Assembly (NCBI GenBank): GCA_963664665.2
Contig: CAXXMH010000004.1
Span: 1,240,001-1,304,000 of the forward strand
Direction: 5' to 3'
Length of the DNA stretch: 64,000 nucleotides
Origin: Bin55 sp963664665
GTDB lineage: Bacteria; Pseudomonadota; Gammaproteobacteria; Pseudomonadales; Azotimanducaceae
Under the pieces are notes generated by a model that saw nothing but the letters and a program-made list of their open reading frames with translations, did not search any database and had not been told where the DNA came from. Both the position numbers and the translations under genes were made by a program. Shown one piece after another: positions 16,714-25,041 of this stretch; within the stretch, counting starts at the first letter, position 1; every line of letters starts with the position of its first letter.

Positions 16714-18020
16714 TCCCAGATCGTGCACTGGTTATCGGCCTTGGTTCGACAGGCGTTTCTTGTACACGTTTTCTTAACGGACGAACGGAGCTCTATGTCA
16801 CGGATACGCGAGTCGGTCATGACGAGCTAATCATGCAGAGATTGAGCGAGCTTGAGGCAGACTACGATGCTACGAAATTCATCGAACCGTGCGACCTCGC
16901 GTCGATTCTGGACAAAGACACCGTCGTATACGCGAGTCCAGGTATTGCGCTACATGATCCTATCTTCGATGTCATCCGCGCGGCTGGTTCGCGAATATCG
17001 TGCGACGTTGAGTTATTCTGCGATTTAGTTGATGCGCCTCTCGTCGGTGTGACTGGCACCAATGGCAAGACCACGACTACGGATCTGGTTGCGAGAATGC
17101 TGGACGCGAAGGGGTTTGTGTCAGGAGGCAACATCGGCACACCTGTGTTAGATCTCCTAGAGCATCGAGCGTCTGGGTATGTCCTAGAGCTTTCGAGCTT
17201 TCAACTTGAAAAGATCAAGCCGCCTTCCCTTAAAGGCGCGACGATCTTGAATATCACGGAAGATCACTTAGATCACCATCGGACGTTTCGTGAGTACGTT
17301 GCGTCGAAGCATCGTATTTACGAACAGTGTAGGATCGCAGTGTTCAATGATGACGACCCTCTCACGAAGCCGATGAGAGAAAACGAGTCGGTGATACCCG
17401 TAAACGGCACGAACGATTGGTGTGTTCGTAAGAACGAAGTGGTTATAGGTTCCGAAGTTGTACCTACTGACGAGCTGCAATTGAAGGGCACTCAGAACCA
17501 TCTTGATGTCGTCATAGCAGCCGCGCTTGCCCACGTTTGCGGGGCTGGTATACCCGAGCTTGTTGAAACCGCGAGGGCATACGAGGGATTGCCTCACCGC
17601 ATGCAATTGATCGCGGAGTTCGAAGGGGTACGTTACGTTAACGACTCAAAGGCGACTAATGTTGCGGCGACATGCGCGGCACTGGAAGCGTGGAGCAACG
17701 GGCACCCGAATATCCTGTTGCTCGCAGGTGGCGACGGGAAAGGCGCGAGATTCGAGCCGCTCGCCAATCCGCTCCGCGACCATGTAAGAACCGCGATCTT
17801 GTTCGGACGCGACGCCACGATGATCGAGGCAGCGGTCGGTGAGGCAACGGAATGTGCTTATTCGGAATCGCTAGAACTAGCGGTGCATCAAGCCAGAGAG
17901 CTCGCGCAACCGGGTGATGTCGTGCTTCTTTCGCCTGCATGCGCCAGTTTCGACATGTTTACCGACTACATCCAACGTGGGAACCAGTTCACTTCAATCG
18001 TTCAAGCGATGGTTTCGTGA
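16710..18020 (+). CDS. murD: UDP-MurNAc-L-Ala : D-Glu ligase
   Basis: 436 residues. An N-terminal Rossmann part (ALVIGLGSTGVS), GVTGTNGKTTTTDLVARML (P-loop, about 113-131), LELSSFQLE, ILNITEDHLDHHRTFREY and YVNDSKATN (about 309) are MurD signatures. It adds D-glutamate to UDP-MurNAc-L-Ala. ATGA overlap with mraY and GTGA overlap with ftsW show tight translational coupling. Confidence 0.95.
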   Translation: MIPDRALVIGLGSTGVSCTRFLNGRTELYVTDTRVGHDELIMQRLSELEADYDATKFIEPCDLASILDKDTVVYASPGIALHDPIFDVIRAAGSRISCDVELFCDLVDAPLVGVTGTNGKTTTTDLVARMLDAKGFVSGGNIGTPVLDLLEHRASGYVLELSSFQLEKIKPPSLKGATILNITEDHLDHHRTFREYVASKHRIYEQCRIAVFNDDDPLTKPMRENESVIPVNGTNDWCVRKNEVVIGSEVVPTDELQLKGTQNHLDVVIAAALAHVCGAGIPELVETARAYEGLPHRMQLIAEFEGVRYVNDSKATNVAATCAALEAWSNGHPNILLLAGGDGKGARFEPLANPLRDHVRTAILFGRDATMIEAAVGEATECAYSESLELAVHQARELAQPGDVVLLSPACASFDMFTDYIQRGNQFTSIVQAMVS

Positions 18021-19123
18021 CAATCAAGCAACCGCTAACGCTTCTGTACTTATGGGTCGTCTTGCTTGGTTTCGGCGTGATAGCCGTCGCAAGTGTGAGC
18101 GTGCACTTGGCCGACTCATGGATCAATTCATTGTTCTTACGGCATCTTGTGTATGTTGTCTTGAGCGGCGCTGCATTAGTGCTCGCGTATCTGATTCCAA
18201 CTGAACGTTACAGCCAGTTTCATCGCGCGGCGTGGTTAGTCGCCCTCGTACTAGCAGCGTTGGTACTGATCCCAGGCGTCGGCGTCGAATCGGGTGGGGG
18301 GAGACGGTGGATTTCATTTCATTTCTTCACCATTCAGGTGTCGGAAGTCGTAAAGCCGCTGCTATTGGTCTTCATTGCCGGTTACGTCGGCGTTAATTAC
18401 GAACGTATACAGCGTTCGATGATGCCACTCCTGACAATGCTCTTCTCAGTAGGGCTCGTACTCGGTTTGATTTTTCTCGAACCCGACTTTGGGACGGTCG
18501 CGATCATGGGTACCGTCGCCGTAGGCGTTCTTTTCTTAGCGAACGCACGGTTGTCTCACTTGTTCGTACTTGGTGGCATCGCGATATCAGGTATAGCCGC
18601 ACTCCTGTACGTAGAGCCGTACCGCGTCACGCGGTTAGTGACGTTGCTGTCGCCGTGGGAAGAAGGCGTAAAACTCAATGAAGGCTACCAACTCACGAAC
18701 TCATTGATTGGATTCGGGCGCGGCGAGTTCACTGGTACCGGACTCGGAACCGGTCTACAGAAGACATTTACGCCGGCGTCACACAACGATTTCATTTTCG
18801 CAACGATCGCGGAAGAGACTGGCGTGATCGGAGCTTCTGTAGTACTCGGATTATTGATGGCGTTAGTCTACAAAATTAGCACCGTCGCGCGGACGGCACT
18901 CCAGAAGGATCGGCATTTTGAAAGTATGTTCTGCTATGGCACTGCTTTATTGATCGGATTTCAAGCGCTCATCCATGTAGGTGTAAATGCTGGGATTTTT
19001 CCAACGAAAGGACTGACTCTACCTTTCATCAGCTACGGGGGTAATAGTCTCCTCATACTCAGCGCATTGATTGGCATGGTGTTGAGGATTGAGGAATCGA
19101 ACGAGGTAGGCACCTCGAAATGA
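18017..19123 (+). CDS. ftsW: Septal peptidoglycan glycosyltransferase FtsW
   Basis: 368 residues from GTG 18017, chosen because it overlaps the murD stop (GTGA) and gives a normal SEDS N-terminus; the frame is open 26 codons more. About ten membrane helices. LEPDFGTVAIMGTVA (catalytic Asp region), NEGYQLTNSLIGFGRGEFTGTGLG (in part), SHNDFIFATIAEETGVIGA and LPFISYGGNSLL are FtsW/RodA signatures. Polymerises lipid II with FtsI. murG, usually next, is absent; murC starts in an ATGA overlap. Confidence 0.95.
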   Translation: MTIKQPLTLLYLWVVLLGFGVIAVASVSVHLADSWINSLFLRHLVYVVLSGAALVLAYLIPTERYSQFHRAAWLVALVLAALVLIPGVGVESGGGRRWISFHFFTIQVSEVVKPLLLVFIAGYVGVNYERIQRSMMPLLTMLFSVGLVLGLIFLEPDFGTVAIMGTVAVGVLFLANARLSHLFVLGGIAISGIAALLYVEPYRVTRLVTLLSPWEEGVKLNEGYQLTNSLIGFGRGEFTGTGLGTGLQKTFTPASHNDFIFATIAEETGVIGASVVLGLLMALVYKISTVARTALQKDRHFESMFCYGTALLIGFQALIHVGVNAGIFPTKGLTLPFISYGGNSLLILSALIGMVLRIEESNEVGTSK

Positions 19124-20535
19124 GACCGGATGAGCTGGGATCCTGCCCAACGCAAGCTATGAGACACGTACGTCACGTCCACTTCGTTGGAATCGGTGGT
19201 GCTGGCATGTGCGGTATCGCGGAAGTAATGGCCAACCTGGGTTACACCGTGACAGGCGCAGATGTCGAACCATCGCCGGTTACACGTCGACTTGAGTCAC
19301 TTGGCATCAATGTTGAACACGAGCATCGCGCGTCCAACGTAGTGGACGCCGACGTTGTCGTTACGTCAAGTGCTATTTCGGCTGACAATCCAGAAATCGT
19401 CGAAGCACACGCGCTCCACAAACCCGTCGTGCCACGAGCCGAGATGCTCGGCGAATTAATGCGACATCGTTACGGAATAGCGGTTGCGGGAACACACGGT
19501 AAAACGACGACGACGAGCTTTATCGCTGATATCTTTCACGCCGCAAACGTCGATCCGACTTATGTGATCGGTGGTCTGCTGAGAAGCGAGAATCGAAATG
19601 CGAGATTAGGTTCAAGCCGTTACATCATCGTGGAAGCTGACGAAAGTGATGCATCGTTTCTCTATTTACACCCGATGCTAGCCGTGATCACCAATATTGA
19701 TCGCGACCACCTTGGAACCTATGACCACGATTTTGAGCAACTAAAACACGCATTTCAGGAGTTCGTATCGAAATTACCGTTCTATGGCGCGGTAATCCTG
19801 TGCATCGATGACAATGAGTGCCGAGTCTTTGCGGACGAAATTACCAGACCAGTGATTACGTACGGATTGAGCGAAGACGCCGACTACCAAGCGGTTGATA
19901 TTGAGGCGACTGGCATCGTGTGGCGATTTAACGTAAAAAGACCTGAAGCTCAGTCTCTGTTACCCATTGAGCTTAGATTACCAGGAATTCAGAACGTACA
20001 GAACGCTCTTGCAGCGATCGCAGTCGCTAGCGACGAGGGTATCGCCGACGAGCACATCCAGGAAGGTATTCGCCGATTCATCGGCGTGGACCGTCGATTC
20101 GAGGTCTCGGAAATCAACCTCAATAACCACCAACTACCGTTAGTCGACGACTATGGCCACCATCCGACGGAGCTTGAATATACGCTCGAGACAGTACGAC
20201 AGGTGTGGCCTGACAAGCGGCATCTGATGGTGTATCAACCGCACCGATTCACGCGCACTCGTGATCTTTTTCAGGAATTCGTGCAAGTACTTCAAAAACC
20301 CGATGACTTGCTCATCTTAGACACGTATGCTGCGAGTGAAGACCCGATTGAAGGCGCGAGCGCTACAGCACTCAGCAATGCGATTGCCGAAGGAACTTCG
20401 AAGCTCGTTACGAGTGTTAAGAGTGCCGAAGAAGCCGTTTCTTGGATCAGAAGCACCGCTCAAGCGGATCACGTCGTGTTGGTACAGGGCGCTGGGGACG
20501 TGAGTCGGGTTTCAGATTTGCTAAAGTCAAGTTAA
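19120..20535 (+). CDS. murC: UDP-MurNAc : L-alanine ligase
   Basis: 471 residues. HFVGIGGAGMCGIAEVM (about 20-36), VAGTHGKTTTTSFIADI (P-loop, about 125), VEADESDASFLYL, ITNIDRDHLGTYDHDF and DDYGHHPTELEYTL are MurC signatures. It catalyses the first amino-acid addition to UDP-MurNAc. ATG 19120 overlaps the ftsW stop; an ATG at 19159 just before the homologous start is an alternative. murB and ddl, normal neighbours, are missing before ftsQ. Confidence 0.95.
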   Translation: MRPDELGSCPTQAMRHVRHVHFVGIGGAGMCGIAEVMANLGYTVTGADVEPSPVTRRLESLGINVEHEHRASNVVDADVVVTSSAISADNPEIVEAHALHKPVVPRAEMLGELMRHRYGIAVAGTHGKTTTTSFIADIFHAANVDPTYVIGGLLRSENRNARLGSSRYIIVEADESDASFLYLHPMLAVITNIDRDHLGTYDHDFEQLKHAFQEFVSKLPFYGAVILCIDDNECRVFADEITRPVITYGLSEDADYQAVDIEATGIVWRFNVKRPEAQSLLPIELRLPGIQNVQNALAAIAVASDEGIADEHIQEGIRRFIGVDRRFEVSEINLNNHQLPLVDDYGHHPTELEYTLETVRQVWPDKRHLMVYQPHRFTRTRDLFQEFVQVLQKPDDLLILDTYAASEDPIEGASATALSNAIAEGTSKLVTSVKSAEEAVSWIRSTAQADHVVLVQGAGDVSRVSDLLKSS

Positions 20536-20588
20536 AATGACAGGGCGGACATGGATGTCTGCCATATCGACATGGATTGTTGAACGCG

Positions 20589-21173
20589 ATGACTCGATTC
20601 ATCAGTTTTTTTACAGGCCTCGCGCTGGCCGTTGTGTGCGGTAGCCTGCTGATCGCCCAATACCGACCCCAGTTCCTCCAGCTCGACGAGTTGGTCAAGA
20701 CCAGTGTATTTGAACGATCCTCGGATTTAGACGGCGTCGACGCGCAACTGACAAAGGCTGTCGAGCTCTTCGACGCGACGAAAGCCAAGCTCACCGAGTC
20801 CATTCGAGAATGGGAAGGGATCGATATATCCCAGTTTTCCAATGACGATTCGGCTACGAAACCCACATTCATGAAACTGCTCGCGCGCGAACAGGATCGC
20901 ATCTACGACGACATTTCCGCGCTCGTTCTTGCTCACGGGTTAGTCGTATCCGAAGTCAAATACGACGAGAACACAGGATGGACTTTGACCCTAGCTAGCG
21001 GGGAACAGGTCGTCCTCGGCGACGAAGACGTCGGTACGCGTTTAAGTCGGGCTTTGTCCATGCTTGACTCCTTGCCATCGACCGAACCGGAAGCTAGAAA
21101 GACCATTGATGCTCGATACTCAAACGGCATCGCCATTGCACAAGTTGAACAGACCGTGGTAGCAATGGAATGA
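20589..21173 (+). CDS. ftsQ: Shortened FtsQ-like division protein
   Basis: 194 residues from ATG 20589 (a TTG at 20577 would add four); E. coli FtsQ has 276. One N-terminal membrane helix (FISFFTGLALAVVCGSLLIA). The C-terminal half matches the FtsQ beta domain: MKLLAREQDRIYDD, GLVVSEVKYDENTGWTLTL, ASGEQVVLGDEDVGTRLSRAL and IDARYSNGIAI. The segment between, about 70 residues, is acidic and helix-like and shows no recognisable POTRA domain, which in E. coli binds FtsK and the divisome. Identification rests on the C-terminal match and on its place directly before ftsA, whose start overlaps by four bases. Confidence 0.82.
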   Translation: MTRFISFFTGLALAVVCGSLLIAQYRPQFLQLDELVKTSVFERSSDLDGVDAQLTKAVELFDATKAKLTESIREWEGIDISQFSNDDSATKPTFMKLLAREQDRIYDDISALVLAHGLVVSEVKYDENTGWTLTLASGEQVVLGDEDVGTRLSRALSMLDSLPSTEPEARKTIDARYSNGIAIAQVEQTVVAME

Positions 21174-22471
21174 CTAAAGCGAAGTCCCCCGCTCTGTTTG
21201 CGGCGATTGACGTTGGTTCAAGCAAGATCGCGGTATGTATTGGTCACTTTCGACCCGATGGTCACCTTGAAGTCGTAGGTGCCGCAAGGCATCCTTCAAG
21301 TGGCGTGCAGCGCGGGATCGTCGTGGACATGGATCGGACTGTACGCGAAGTCGACGAGACGTTACGTAGCGCGGAGAGCTCTGCGAAAGCGCCAATTGAG
21401 GACGCAGTCGCTAATTTAAATGGCGACCACCTTGTGTGTTTGAACGTAACGGGGTCGGCGGTCACTCACAAAGGCGAAGTTACCGAGAAACACGTTAAGC
21501 AAGCCTTGCACACCGCCCAGGCAGTGAACGTAGGCGCTGGTAAAGAGATGCTGCATGTGCTGCCACAGCAGTACATTGTTGACAATCAAGGCGGTATTGT
21601 TCAACCGCTGGAGCAAGCCGGTAAACGCCTGGACGCGCATGTTCATTTGGTGATGGCTTCGAGTAACGCTGAGCAGAATCTGACGAAATGCATCACGAAA
21701 TGTAAGTTGCGCAATCTGCAACTCATCGCGTCACCATTAGCCAGCGCGAACGCGGTGCTAGACGATGCGTCGCGTGAACTCGGTGTGTGTGTCATCGATA
21801 TAGGTCATGACACGACCGGAATCGTATTGTTTGCCGGTGGTGAGTTGAAGCATACAGGTGTCTTGACTTGGGGCGGTCGCCGCGCCAACGAAGACATCGC
21901 AAAATCTTTGTTTACGCCGCCGCAAGCCGCCGCTCAGCTTAAGGAGCTGCACGGCAGCGTCGTAGGTCACGAGATGGATGATAGCGAAATTAGGGTTCCC
22001 GGTGTTAACGGCCAACCTGATTCCCGCATCACCAAGAGTGCGCTATCTCAGATTATTCGCGCTGTGTACGAACGTATTTTTATGGAGATTGCCGCCGAAT
22101 TCGCGCGACATGAACTATCGAACGAACTTGCGGCGACTCGGATCGTGTTGACTGGCGGCGGATCGAAGATTAAGAATCTCGCATATCTTGCTTCGGAAGT
22201 GCTAGGTCGCGAAGCGTACGTTGAGCACCCGAAGGTATGTCCAGTACCCACAGTCAATGCAAATGGCAACTCGGCGTACGATCAAATTTATGTGGCGGAT
22301 GGAATTGATGCGGCGACTCTAAATGATCCAACCATGGCGACGGCCGTGGGATTACTCAGAAAGCGGGTGGTCGGTAGAATAAAAACACACCGATCCAGAC
22401 CAGCGAAAACGCGAAGCGTGACGGGAACAGCTACACGGTCAATTTACAGGTGGCTAGGTGGCAATGTCTGA
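21170..22471 (+). CDS. ftsA: Cell division protein FtsA
   Basis: 433 residues, actin/Hsp70 fold. AAIDVGSSKIAVCIG (phosphate 1), GVCVIDIGHDTTGIVLF (phosphate 2) and RIVLTGGGSKIKNL (adenosine site) are in order; the 1C subdomain lies between about residues 85 and 165. The C-terminus RSIYRWLGGNV is the amphipathic membrane-targeting helix. FtsA tethers FtsZ to the membrane and activates septal synthesis. ATGA overlap with ftsQ. Confidence 0.95.
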   Translation: MTKAKSPALFAAIDVGSSKIAVCIGHFRPDGHLEVVGAARHPSSGVQRGIVVDMDRTVREVDETLRSAESSAKAPIEDAVANLNGDHLVCLNVTGSAVTHKGEVTEKHVKQALHTAQAVNVGAGKEMLHVLPQQYIVDNQGGIVQPLEQAGKRLDAHVHLVMASSNAEQNLTKCITKCKLRNLQLIASPLASANAVLDDASRELGVCVIDIGHDTTGIVLFAGGELKHTGVLTWGGRRANEDIAKSLFTPPQAAAQLKELHGSVVGHEMDDSEIRVPGVNGQPDSRITKSALSQIIRAVYERIFMEIAAEFARHELSNELAATRIVLTGGGSKIKNLAYLASEVLGREAYVEHPKVCPVPTVNANGNSAYDQIYVADGIDAATLNDPTMATAVGLLRKRVVGRIKTHRSRPAKTRSVTGTATRSIYRWLGGNV

Positions 22472-22510
22472 TCGTTTGCTCGTATGGAGCTTAGCTAGGG
22501 AGTGGCAACC

Positions 22511-23809
22511 ATGATGACTCAGACGCGTGATCGAAAGATCGGTGTAGGCGAACGAGTAGCCAAACCACTTGGCATTGGCGTCGTTGGCGTAGGTGGCGGG
22601 GGCGGCAACATCGTCAGTCATCTTTCCAAGCGCGGAATCGAAAACGTTGACTTTTACGCCATTAATACGGACAAGCAAGCACTTGATGAGTTAGACGCTG
22701 GTCTCGAAACCATTCAGATCGGCGCCAGAATATGTAACGGTGACGGCGCTGGCGGTGACCCGGATGTCGGTCGAAGTGCAGCGCAAGAAGACACTCAGGT
22801 GCTGATGTCTAAATTCAAGGGTAAGCGGTTGCTCTTCATCGTGTCCTGTATGGGAGGAGGCACGGGAACCGGTGCGAGTCCGGTTATCGCTAATCACGCG
22901 TCACACGAAAATCCGGGACTCCTAACTGTCTCCATTCTGACTACGCCGGATGGTGGCGACAGCGATCAAACCGTGACGCTCGCGACACAAGGCATAAACA
23001 CGATGCGTGGGGAAGTCGATGCATTGATGGTGGTACCCAACAATCGAGCCGGCGTTGGGATGCGCAAGCGCAAACGTGAAGTCAATCAGCTGATATTCGA
23101 AAAGATCAATGCGATCGCTCGAATGCTCGTAGACACGCAAGTCCCGAATATTGACATGGCTGATTTGAAAGCCACGTTGTCGAAGAAGAACGACGAAGCA
23201 GTGAATATGTTCATCGGTACGGCTTCTCTTCAGCCAGACGAAATGAAAGAAGAGGTCGCAGAAAGTGATGACAGTCAGGCTCGATTCAAGGGGCTGCTGA
23301 AACGAGCACTAGATACGGACTGGCTAACAATCGATTTCGATGCGCCAATTGACGAAGGCCGCGGGGTATTGAGCTTCACGCTCGGCGGCGATGAGGATGA
23401 CGACGAACTTGACGATATCACCGATGAATCGTCGATAAAGCACTCCGTAGAAGAAATCCAAACGGGCGCTAAGAAGTCAAATCTCAAGGTCGCCTCGTAT
23501 ATTGACCGTGAACTCCCGAAGGGTACGATGCTCGCTACGGTTGTTCTACGTGCAGCGTACAGCGAATCAGAACAGGCCTACGTTGAGAGTGACGAGCAAT
23601 TTACAGAGGCGCCCGCCTCTGCAGTTGAACCGGAGAAAGAATTCGATCCTTCGAGCTTACCCACTGAGCGCGAGGTAGTAGATTTGCAGGAAGGGACGGA
23701 TGATTTTGACGCAGCGATGCAACAAGAAACTTCGCCGTTTTCGCCGTCGATTGATCTATCGACAAACGAAGACGCGTCGACGGAGCTGACGCGCAAAAAT
23801 CCGAGCTAG
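22511..23809 (+). CDS. ftsZ: Cell division GTPase FtsZ, strongly diverged
   Basis: 432 residues from ATG 22511, which lies 8 bases after AGGGAG (22497-22502); a GTG at 22502 would overlap that site. Nucleotide-binding loops are recognisable: GVGGGGGNIVSHL (T1), NTDKQAL, CMGGGTGTGASPVIA (T4) and the synergy loop NIDMADLKATL, retaining both Asp. The T5 region reads LTTPDGGDSDQ in place of the usual TKPFxFEG, and MRKRKREVNQL replaces the usual H7 sequence. The C-terminal part is long and acidic and lacks the D-x-P-x-F-L-R peptide that binds FtsA and ZipA. It is the only FtsZ in the window, in the usual place after ftsA. No lpxC follows. Confidence 0.9.
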   Translation: MMTQTRDRKIGVGERVAKPLGIGVVGVGGGGGNIVSHLSKRGIENVDFYAINTDKQALDELDAGLETIQIGARICNGDGAGGDPDVGRSAAQEDTQVLMSKFKGKRLLFIVSCMGGGTGTGASPVIANHASHENPGLLTVSILTTPDGGDSDQTVTLATQGINTMRGEVDALMVVPNNRAGVGMRKRKREVNQLIFEKINAIARMLVDTQVPNIDMADLKATLSKKNDEAVNMFIGTASLQPDEMKEEVAESDDSQARFKGLLKRALDTDWLTIDFDAPIDEGRGVLSFTLGGDEDDDELDDITDESSIKHSVEEIQTGAKKSNLKVASYIDRELPKGTMLATVVLRAAYSESEQAYVESDEQFTEAPASAVEPEKEFDPSSLPTEREVVDLQEGTDDFDAAMQQETSPFSPSIDLSTNEDASTELTRKNPS

Positions 23810-23838
23810 TTGAACCAGCTCTTCGACGTAAGGTAACT

Positions 23839-24525
23839 TCAGAAAGCGCTTACGAACTGAGCTAGATTCTCGAACTCCCACTCAGGCACTACATTGACAC
23901 TCTGCACGGCTGACGCGTGCTCACTGCTTCGGTTAATCCAGACCGTGTTGAGGCCAAGTTCGCGCGCAGGGGCTATATCGTGGTATCGGCTTTGTGCGAC
24001 ATGCAGTATGCGCATGCCATCTTTCCCGATCTGATCGAATGCGCGACGCATCATGTCTAAGTTCGGCTTGTAAGCGCCAAGTTCTGATGCAGTTACCACG
24101 GCACTGAATTCAGTCGGTAACGATTTGAGTGTTAGTTTGATCAGATCTTTATCGGTATTTGAAATGATCGCAAGCTTGAATTGCGTCGCGAGGTCCGTTA
24201 ACGCTTCGACCGTGTCGGAGAAAGGACTCGCGGTAGCGATGGCATTAACGAAACCTTCCGTTTCGTCGTCGGTCGGCGTAAAGCCCAGCCGAGCACCGTA
24301 ACGTCTCATAACACGACGTAATACTTCTCGATACGATCCTCCTACCTCTTGCTCGAGAGGTTCCCATGCGGAATAGAACTCAAGGATCGTGCCATCGAAC
24401 ACATGGACATCGTGAGATAGCAGGACCGGTTGAAGGTATTGAATGATGGCGTTCTCCCAGTCGACGAGAGTGCCGTAACAGTCAAAGGAGATTACGTCGA
24501 AATCGCTTGCGCGCAAGTCGGCCAT
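23839..24525 (-). CDS. HAD-family hydrolase, haloacid-dehalogenase type II-like
   Basis: 228 residues. SFDCYGTLVDWE (motif I, nucleophile and acid/base Asp region), IISNTDKDLI (motif II, about residue 108), GAYKPNLDMM (motif III Lys) and the C-terminal AQSRYHDIAPARELGLNTVWINR. The pattern is that of the type II haloacid dehalogenase branch, which hydrolyses short 2-haloacids or small phosphates; the actual substrate cannot be told. Convergent with ftsZ, 29 bases from it, with no clear terminator between. Confidence 0.87.
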   Translation of the reverse strand: MADLRASDFDVISFDCYGTLVDWENAIIQYLQPVLLSHDVHVFDGTILEFYSAWEPLEQEVGGSYREVLRRVMRRYGARLGFTPTDDETEGFVNAIATASPFSDTVEALTDLATQFKLAIISNTDKDLIKLTLKSLPTEFSAVVTASELGAYKPNLDMMRRAFDQIGKDGMRILHVAQSRYHDIAPARELGLNTVWINRSSEHASAVQSVNVVPEWEFENLAQFVSAF

Positions 24526-24591
24526 AGGTAGGTCGCTGCCAAATCAGGCGCGAATTAAACGCGCCGCGTTTAGTTCGGAATCAGCTTTCGG

Positions 24592-24981
24592 TTAACCGAC
24601 GTGAATTGCGTCGGAGCGTATACCGTAGAAGCTGTCGGCGCCGTGGAAATACCAACCCAAGTGCTGATTGCATGCCTCGCAATAGATGTATTGCCATACG
24701 CAACCTGGAAACCAACTATGTGCACTTTCGTCCGGACCTTCGACGGCGCAACCGAGCGCTTCGCTATAGCACCGAAATTCGAACGTATTGCCATAAGGGT
24801 TGGTTTTGACGTGTCGGTGATTTCCTGCGACGCTGATCGCCGTATCCTCGTGCGTGAGGATGTGCAGGCAATTGACGCATTTGACATATTGGTCTGATCG
24901 CTCTTCGAGTTTTTCTTGATAGTTGTCGAGAAGCGATTCAAGTTTTGAATCTTTCTCTTTTACGATCGTGGTGTCAGACAC
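24592..24981 (-). CDS. CULT-domain (cereblon-type thalidomide-binding) protein
   Basis: 129 residues. A helical N-terminus (about 1-30) precedes a compact zinc domain: CVNC (about 35), CEAC (about 100), with VAGNHRHVKTNPYGN and HSWFPGCVW/HLGWYFHG between and after. Three Trp at spacings of 6 and 14 residues (SWFPGCVW...LGW) match the aromatic cage that binds uracil, glutarimides and thalidomide in cereblon and its bacterial homologue from Magnetospirillum. The four Cys hold the zinc. Role in bacteria is unknown; small cyclic imides from damaged protein C-termini are a possible ligand by analogy. Stands alone between the HAD gene and a TauD-type gene. Confidence 0.88.
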   Translation of the reverse strand: MSDTTIVKEKDSKLESLLDNYQEKLEERSDQYVKCVNCLHILTHEDTAISVAGNHRHVKTNPYGNTFEFRCYSEALGCAVEGPDESAHSWFPGCVWQYIYCEACNQHLGWYFHGADSFYGIRSDAIHVG

Positions 24982-25041
24982 GGTATTGAAGAAATCTTGA
25001 GTCGTACTGCGGGAAGTCTATTGAGTTCAGTAGTGACGAGG

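Noticed and set aside
24547..24565. Hairpin GGCGCG/CGCGCC as terminator
   Set aside because: A 6-bp stem with a 7-base loop but no U-run on either strand; too weak to call.
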